64,000 nucleotides of DNA. Source: Planoprotostelium fungivorum. Taxonomy: Eukaryota > Evosea > Variosea > Cavosteliida > Cavosteliaceae. A program made the position numbers and the translations under genes. Below the pieces are notes generated by a model. That model did no database searches. It was not told where the DNA came from and saw only the letters and a program-made list of their open reading frames with translations. The DNA is taken from assembly GCA_003024175.1 (NCBI GenBank), contig MDYQ01000257.1:124001-188000 (forward strand). Direction: 5' to 3'. Below, one piece after another: positions 56,975-64,000 of the stretch; the stretch's first letter is position 1; each line of letters opens with the position of its first letter.

Positions 56975-59900
56975 ATGAATTCCCACGATGCAGAACTTTT
57001 ACACATCATCGCTCAGTATCTGAGCGATCTACGCTACGATGCGGTCGCTCACGAGTAATTTCAATCTGTTCATCCATCGATTGATCACAGATAGATTAGA
57101 GAAACAAAGTGGGTTTCATTTTGATTTGATTTACTTTCGGACGATCTTCGAGAACGGTGAATGGGAGGAGGTGATCGTCTTTCCATAGTCCCGTCTTCTA
57201 ATCACCGTAAGACCCACCGATACGCTGAAGCTTTTTTGAAACCAAAGGATGTTCCTTCCGTCACAGACACAAAGAAGATCAAGTGTCTCTTGTTCATCAG
57301 AGAGACCGAGTTCTACGAGCTCCTCTATTCTTCTTCCTCAAAGACAAATCAGTCGCTCGAGGCCATACGAGAGCTGTGTCAGGGACGTTTGGAATCTTCC
57401 ATCATCGAGAATTTAAAGAGAGACCTTCGTCAGGGAAGGTGAGAGCTTCGCCTCGTGTCTAGCGGTTGACATAATCAGGGAATGTGGTCAGCTGAGGAGA
57501 TATAATGGTGATCGAACGTGGAGACAGATCAGGTGGTATCAGGTAAATGATGTCCACGATGCGATGATGTCTGAAGATTCAAGATCGAACCCCTCTTGAA
57601 AGATCTATTGGGAGACAAGATGGACCGCCCCGAAATGCGCGACAGACGACTGGTCGAGTTGATCAATCAGAGGTGACCGTCATCACCTCCCAACTCTCAA
57701 CTCTTTCCAGTCAAAAGTGGCAACATAAAGAGTGCAGAGAGACCTGTCCCTCCTCTTCCCTCTACTTTGACGCACACGGCAGATATTCGAGATCGAACAG
57801 CCGGCATGCCAGCCGCAACACCAGCCCGAGCAGAAGATCTATCGATGTCACCCGCACCGTGAAGAGAGAGGTTAGTGTTTCAGATGCATTCGCGTGAGAT
57901 GGAGGTGAAATGTTTCAGAGGAGCACGACGACGGAAGAGCGTGGGGAGCGGACGAACCTGCCGGATCATGAGGTGACGAAGGGATTGATCACGAAGAGAG
58001 TTCCTACCTTCTGTTCGTTCGAGCCCACTCGGAGCACTTACCACTTGATGGGTGAGTCATGAAGATGACCTTCATCATCACCGTCATGATGACGACGATC
58101 ACCATCGCGTGCGGATGAACTGAGAGAAGCGTGACAGTTGGTACGGACAGTGGATACGTACAATACTTTGATGTCACAGAACGAAAGATGTTGTGGGAAG
58201 AGAATCTTTTCATCGGGGAGAATCACGAGGAGATCAGGGAGATCGTCTGGGACACTTCAAACGAATCGGACGTTCCGAACCAAGAGACATCATCCATCTT
58301 TTGTGGTACGTAATTACGTATCACGTAGCTCGACTGACTCCTGTAGGAATCAGAACTGACAATCATGTCTTTGTATTGAGAGTGTCGGCAGCCGGTGTAG
58401 AATCGAACATGCGATTGAACGCGAAGACAACTTGCATCTGCTTCATCTTTTATTCGGAAACAAATCTCCTCGTCACTGGTGATCACCGTGGAGACCTCGG
58501 AGTGTACGACGTAACAGACGTATCACCCACCAACCTGTCCAAGTGGGTCAGTACCAAGGTGATGGTTGATCTACGTCGTTGTAGATTGACATGTTACAGT
58601 CGAAAATCGAATCCCTGTGTTCCTCCGGTGGATACGTCTACTCTTCCTGCAAAGGTGGAAATATCTTCAAGTGGCATCTGGAGAGGACAGATCCACAGAA
58701 AATCGATACGAGGAAGCAGATCACCCGCCTCGGTACGTCGGGCCGACGTATTGTTTCCATGGGAATTGCGTACGATACGTTACGTTCGGCCGAGATGAGC
58801 GACGAGGCTGGGTCTTTGAGGAACTTGACCTGGGACGGGAGTTTCACTGGAATGAAACCCAGTAACATGATGGAAGTGAAGAAGCAACTCGCCGTCAGCG
58901 ATCGATTCGTCGTGGTATCGGATCATCTACAACTCGCCATCTGGCGAGACGATGGAGGGTAATGATGTGTCTACAACGATGTAGACTGATCTAACTCAGA
59001 GACCCACTGAAGATTGTGGAGGGAAAATTCCACGAGATTACGCAGATGTGCGTACATAGAAGGAAGAAGGTCATCGCTCTCGTCAGCAACCCGGAAGACT
59101 CTGTACAATGTGAAAATCCGACCAATTACATCCGAATTTTCACGACGGAAAAGAACAAGAAAAAGTGGGCTTCGTTTTACCCCAATGTCAACATCCATCC
59201 ACAATTCGAAGAGACCGTGGAAGCTCCTACGGTTTCGGACAACGTACAAGAGGAAGAGGTGGAGAGTGTATCTCTGTTGGATAGAAGGGCTCAAACAAAT
59301 GAGACGAGACCACCGAGCCGTGGAGGTATAGTGGTGAGGAGAAAAATCTGTGAAATTTCGTCGATGACGTGTACAGTTGTTAGAGACAACGACAACAGAA
59401 GATCGAGGAAGAAGGAGGAGGAGATCGATCACGGACTCAAGTGAGTTGAATCGATGATTTGACATCAAATCAACATCGTATCAGATTTCAACAAGAGAAG
59501 TCGGGTCGAGCCCAAGAAAGCAAACAATCCCATCCTCGCCGCGGCCAGACACACCACGTGAGGATCTACACCGTTGTAGATCGATTCACCCGACCAGTTC
59601 TTCCACACCGAAGACGGCCAGAGCCGTCAGTCGGGAGGGCAGTCGAGCCGCCAGCAGGGATGTCAGTCCCCTCGAATCAGAGGACGAGTCTGACACTTAC
59701 CACGACGTCTCATCTTACCTCATACCTCCCCCCAGTCAAAATACCATGGGAGGTGTACCGATAGAGGGTGTCCAATCAAATTACGCCGTAGAAGATTGCA
59801 GTCCTCTATCTTCTCCTTCTGGAGAAGAAATCACGATGGATCCAATGTTGATGAGTTTAGCTCCTCTCGTATCACCCATCATTCGATTCCAGAGAGAATC

Positions 59901-61993
59901 TGCAATTTCTCGGACACTCTCGGATTCCCCGGAACCGACGAGATTCCCGGCAAACGTCAATCCTCGAGGTGATGGGACCGTAGCGACCGCACCGTCTGAA
60001 GATGTGAACGAGTTGGTACCGGTGGGTTCATCTACAACGATGTAGAATGACAGGTCTCAGGATCGAGGAAATTCGAGGAGTTCTATACCTCAGCACGTTC
60101 GTACGCCTGGAGGTAGAGCCTTGGTCAGTCAGCAGAACCGAGAAGAGGAGAGACTAAGCAGACCGCCAGATCTCAATCTACAACGCACACTGAACCAAGG
60201 TGAGAGGTTTCACATATAGATGAGACTGATCCATTCAGTGAACGAACGATTGAGCCAACACATCCGAAATGATGATACGGGTGAGACATCGATCAAAAAT
60301 CCAGACGACTCATTTCAAAAGTTCCTTACGATGCTAATCTTCAAGCTTATCGTGTTCCACCACCTTCATTGCCTCCCGGTGAATCATCGTTCACATATTT
60401 GGACTCTGATTCGATTTCAGCCAACTTTCATTCTATCCAAATCCCCCATCCACGTCATCACCCGACGAGAGACCATCATGTGCAGAGATTAGAGGCCAAA
60501 GAGAATTCACCCGTACTATCTCTCACATTCACTCTTCTGGCGGGAACATCTAACCGTCTGGGTGGTATCGCGTGTCTATTGGCCAACGGCACGACTGTCT
60601 TACACAATTGGAATAAGGTGATTCTCATTCGAACGAGGAGATATTTATACCTGTGACAGAATGATGTCGCGGCGCCCATCAATTTAGAAGAAGAGAGCCA
60701 ATTGAAGGTGCTCGCTAAGAGATACGAGGCTACGAGAGGAGAGTTCATCGTGTTTTCTAAGACGAAGGTGAGGTGATGATCAGGTGGGTCACGTGACTGA
60801 CGAATATAGAACTTGAAATCGATCATAAAGAGTAACGGTGTGGGGGTGGGTGGTTCATTTGAATGAGATGGTCAAGCTTCATAGTTGCAACGTATAGACG
60901 CCATCACGTTAGAAGAAAACGAGACGAATAGCATCTACAACGGTGTAGATGAGCCTATGTTAGCCTGCGTCTGTCCTTATAACTTTTATCTCTCGGCCAG
61001 AGCAATCAAGAATTTAGAACGACAGACTGAACTTCGAGTAGAATGGTGAGATGAGAAAGAATTGAAAAAATTGAAACGATATAGGGTGCAATATGCGAAG
61101 AGAGGAGGGTTAGTTCCAATGATTTACGACGGATGACTGAAGAAAGATAGGAATGAGAGCTGCAGTGAGATATGTACAGTGAGAGACAGATTTCAACATC
61201 CAATCAAGCATCTGCTGTGGTTGGGCCAGCAGAAAGACTCAAGAAACATTCATTCCATCGTCTGTGGTGATAGTGCAGGGTGATCATTGTCATCGTGACG
61301 ATCATCTGACGTGATGATCAGAAACGTCATTTTGTGTTCTTTTCGATTGATCGAAGGGGTCGATGTCAATAAGCCCATCAAACAGGTAATCATTCGATGA
61401 TTCTGCAATAATTTGTTTAACAATAGCAGGGAGACCGTTGGCGGGAAAATGGCTTCCACAAGAGGGCCGTGGTGGAAGGTTCATCTACAACGATCATCAA
61501 TCTATCGTACAGGCCCACCACTCAACATCTCGTTGTGGCCACACACTTCACCATCAATATCCTCTTCTTTTCATCGTCTCTCTTTCTCTCCCTTAACTAA
61601 TTACCCCTCTACAGTTGTGACCAGAAAGCCGGTCAGCTGACTGTTCTCAGTCACATCGACACTCACGAGCGTTTTAAATTCCTCCCACTGATGTCGGCCA
61701 CATTCTCTGTGAGATCGATCCATCTCGTGAAGACCTTCTCACGATCGCAGTCCAACTTTGATCACATCGTGGCGTGTCTGAAGAATGGACTCAACGATGT
61801 CTACAAGATGATCTACCTGAGGAGTGACAACTTGGATATGGTCGGTGAAACGACAACCCATCCAGTAGAAGGAGATGGAAAGGATGTCACCTGCATGGCG
61901 GCGGGGGATCTGAAGACGGCAAGGGGAATGATTGCAATCGGATGCCAGGACGGAACGATTTTCGTCTGTCAGCCAAAAGAAGAGATCAAATAG
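56975..61993 (+). CDS. TOPLESS-like LisH/CTLH/WD40 corepressor
   Basis: Large protein, roughly 1,100 residues. The N-terminus MNSHDAELLHIIAQYLSDLR plus LEKQSGFHFDLIYFRTIFEN and GEWEE is a LisH/CTLH start. Further on, RRYNGDRTWRQIRWYQ, DRPEMRDRRLVELINQS and KWQHKECRETCPSSSLYF parallel the TOPLESS segment with RLxxLINQSxxWQHxxC. WD-type repeats follow (VTVGTDSGYVQYFDVTERKM, LLVTGDHRGDLGVYDVTD, SSGGYVYSSCKGGNIFKWHL, VSDHLQLAIWRDDG), then a long disordered part (about 59270-60300) and a second WD-like block ending ARGMIAIGCQDGTIFVCQPK. TOPLESS proteins tether repressors to chromatin. Many introns hold the CTACAACG palindromes. Exon borders at 60200-61650 are unsure and the 3' part could be a second gene. 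Confidence 0.7.
58970..58985. repeat. Intronic palindrome TCTACAACGATGTAGA (TOPLESS-like gene)
   Basis: In a 42-nt intron joining IWRDDG to PLKIVEGKF. Confidence 0.88.
59563..59582. repeat. Intronic palindrome GATCTACACCGTTGTAGATC (TOPLESS-like gene)
   Basis: A 20-bp inverted repeat with a short loop, immediately after the GTGAG donor of a 40-nt intron. Confidence 0.88.
60031..60046. repeat. Intronic palindrome TCTACAACGATGTAGA in a 32-nt intron
   Basis: Donor GTGGGTTCA, palindrome, then ATGACAG acceptor: the whole intron is about 32 nt and the palindrome is half of it. Joins NELVP to VSGSRKFEEF in phase 0. Confidence 0.88.
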
Positions 61994-62051
61994 ATGAATG
62001 CATGTCCACCAACTTTGTTCAGATGAAACGATCGAATCACGAGATGTAATT

Positions 62052-63799
62052 TTATTTATTTGGAGCAGACTCCAGAGCGGCGACGATCTCTTTCGCCTTC
62101 TCGTGGGACACACCACAGTGAATCCTGACGTATCCAGTGTTATCTGGATTGTTGGGCCAGAAGATGGAACCGGGGGCTGTACAATCTTCAGCTCGACGCT
62201 CCCTCCACTCTGACTCACCGACGCCGACACCTTTCGCTAAACCGTGAACGATGGCCTCCTTATCTGTCGACACGTGATGGTAGAACATTCCATACATGCT
62301 ACCAGAGGGCTCTAACGGTGTCCAGCCAAGAGCTAAATGCATCAATTAGCCACAATATCCAGTTGAAATGGAGATGTTGTAGAGGGGCTCACCCTTTTGC
62401 ATGGCGGGAGCGAGGATCTTCCAATTGTTTTGCATGAGGTCTCCGGTCTCTTTGATGTGTCGATCAAAGTCTTCGTATTCGTTCGTGATGTACCTGTTCG
62501 GACGTCAGTCTCATCATCACGACGCTGATCGTAAACGATGGACGGACAGATGATGGTGGACGTGGACGTAGACGATCAGATGAGAGAGAATGAGTAGAGG
62601 AGAGGATCACCTGCCGATGGCGTGTTGTAGCCATGGAACCGAGATGTAGATGGGATCGTGGATTTTCATCAATTTATCGATCATCTCTGGATCTCCCACG
62701 GCATATCCGCACCTCCACGATTGCGCGGCCAGACTGTGAAGATATCAATCGACATCATCAACCGACATCATCGCATCTCGCTCACCTCTTTGCGAATCCT
62801 CTGGCGACGATAACGTGTTTGGGAAGCTTGTCCATCTGAACGGGGGACCAGTAACCCTCTCGCCAGATGAGATCACAGTAGATCTCATCCATCAGCAAGA
62901 GACAGCCGGCCTTGCCGGTCATCTCGATGAGCTTCTCTAAATCGTCTCTGGCCCACAAGTTACCTGGTTTGAATGTTAGACGGCGTCATGTGATTCTCCG
63001 ATACGATGTGATTATGAGTAGTTTGATGTGGATTATTCGACTTGATGTGGATCGCGATGCAGTGAGATGGAGGTGATGAAGTACCTCCTGGGTTTCCTGG
63101 ATTGGTGACGATGAGTAGATCGAGTCCGTTGCCTTCAAAGAGTGCACGATGGATGGCTTCCCAGTCCGGTGTGAAGTCCTCTTTGCTGCTGACATAGACG
63201 GGAGTTCTCCCAAAGACGTCGGTGATCTGGATGAAATGAGTGAATGAAAATGGAATGAGTGATGGCAGACCTGCTTGGCATGGTAGGTATAGAAGGGTAC
63301 GATGAGTCCGAGGTCTCTGACTTTATCAGATCCTCCCTTCTCGTTCTTCAGGTAGATGAGTACAGAACATAAGACTCCCGTGACTCCGGCAGTCGCTGAG
63401 ACGATTTCAGATGGAGAAGATAAGAGATGACGTGTCACCCAAGATGTGGTCTCTCGTGATGTGAGGTGCTTCGTATCTCTTCTGCATGAGAGTGACGAGT
63501 GCGTCACGATAATCTTCCTCTCCAAACCTGACGTGTTGTGAGATGGAGCTGAGAGGAAGGGAAGAGTGTTACCTGTTTCTGTACTGGTGGATCTCATTTT
63601 CATCTCCAGCGCAGATGGTGGCCGCGATGTCTCTCAGTTTTTTAGGAGGTGGGAGTTCGATCATTCCTTGAGCTAAGCTGTGGATGTTGTTCCTCTTGCA
63701 GAAATCAAAGATGTCACGCATGGTAGCATTTTGTGGTAACTCCTTGATGAGTTCTTCGGCGCTCTTGTTAGGGACTGTGTCTCTCAGTACTTCCTTCAT
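62052..63799 (-). CDS. PLP-dependent class I/II aminotransferase
   Basis: About 430 residues in seven exons. It begins MKEVLRDTVPNKSAEELIKE, then NNIHSLAQGMIELPPPKKLR. Fold-type I landmarks follow in order: TAGVTGVLCSVLIYL (cofactor phosphate loop region), VPFYTYH, LLIVTNPGNPG (the NPxNPxG turn), LLLMDEIYCDLIW (Asp contacting the pyridine N), VARGFAKS with the Schiff-base Lys, and AQSWRCGY with the carboxylate-binding Arg region. A 42-nt intron at 62176-62217 joins GVGV to APGSIFWPN. The end is KEIVAALESAPNK. The preferred amino acid cannot be read from these motifs; aspartate/aromatic or kynurenine-type are options. Confidence 0.88.
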
Positions 63800-63927
63800 C
63801 CCATCAGCTCACCTGACATGATAATGGGATCACAATTTCTGACGACAATTTCATGGCTTTCCTTCGTTGTTTCGAGTCAACTGAAAATTAGCGCCTAATT
63901 TTCGTTTGATCATCACATCATCGCATC

Positions 63928-64000
63928 ATGGCTCAGCAGACGGCAGAGCCTAATGTCGATGATGGTGTTACATCAACACCAAAACGTTCATTCGATCAAA
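63928..64000 (+). CDS. Start of a further gene, truncated by the window end
   Basis: ATG at 63928 opens MAQQTAEPNVDDGVTSTPK and the frame stays open to the end. Too short to identify. It is divergent from the aminotransferase with a 128-bp gap. Confidence 0.5.
   Translation, partial: MAQQTAEPNVDDGVTSTPKRSFDQ

Overview
This window is nuclear DNA from a small-genome eukaryote. Genes are packed on both strands and cut by many very short introns (about 32-60 nt, GTGAGT-type donors). The gene set points to an amoebozoan, most likely a protosteloid or dictyostelid-like amoeba: a cortexillin-type double calponin-homology/coiled-coil actin bundler, a hybrid histidine kinase, a receptor tyrosine-kinase-like protein with a beta-helix ectodomain, a fungal-looking GH16 glucanase, and complete housekeeping genes (URM1, RPB6, IMPACT, a PSMG1-like proteasome chaperone, a DHX29-like helicase). 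The taxon is an inference from protein families and intron style. Exon borders were read by eye, so they are approximate unless stated.

Layout. 1-1613 (-) end-truncated GMC oxidoreductase; 2760-3150 (-) small membrane protein; 3625-about 9440 (-) receptor kinase with a parallel beta-helix ectodomain, followed by an inverted fragment that may be its displaced 5' end (9787-10292, +); 10471-12023 (-) Sec14/CRAL-TRIO protein, head-to-head with a possible GT-B-like protein (12124-13971, +); 14099-15003 (+) coiled-coil protein, convergent with URM1 (15016-15439, -); 15910-16812 (+) Val/Glu/His-rich repeat protein; 17343-17657 (+) ubiquitin-like protein with a cysteine-rich tail; 17769-19975 (-) PHD/HARE-HTH nuclear protein; 20635-26521 (-) ABCC transporter; 26611-28888 (-) fused chorismate mutase-prephenate dehydratase; 29031-30904 (+) serine carboxypeptidase; 30933-31842 (-) membrane protein; 32255-33944 (+) FAD-dependent oxidoreductase; 34648-40103 (-) DHX29-like DExH helicase; 40793-45859 (+) hybrid histidine kinase; 46130-47753 (+) GH16; 48033-48347 (+) second ubiquitin-like/Cys-rich gene; 48772-49434 (+) coiled coil; 49656-51850 (+) cortexillin-like; 51900-52845 (-) PSMG1-like; 53009-53532 (+) RPB6; 53567-54942 (-) unknown; 55174-56631 (-) IMPACT; 56801-56871 (-) tRNA-Thr; 56975-61993 (+) TOPLESS-like LisH/WD40 protein; 62052-63799 (-) PLP aminotransferase; 63928-end (+) start of another gene.

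The genes do not form one pathway. The two most unusual things are: (1) a pair of tiny ubiquitin-like proteins whose fold ends in Gly-Gly and runs straight into a metallothionein-like CxC tail with Cys at position -4 from the C-terminus (CQII / CEIL, a CaaX-like end); and (2) a set of short self-complementary words, above all ATCTACAACG/CGTTGTAGAT, seeded in introns of unrelated genes on both strands and sometimes making up most of the intron. I saw no virus-like fossil elements and no CRISPR arrays.
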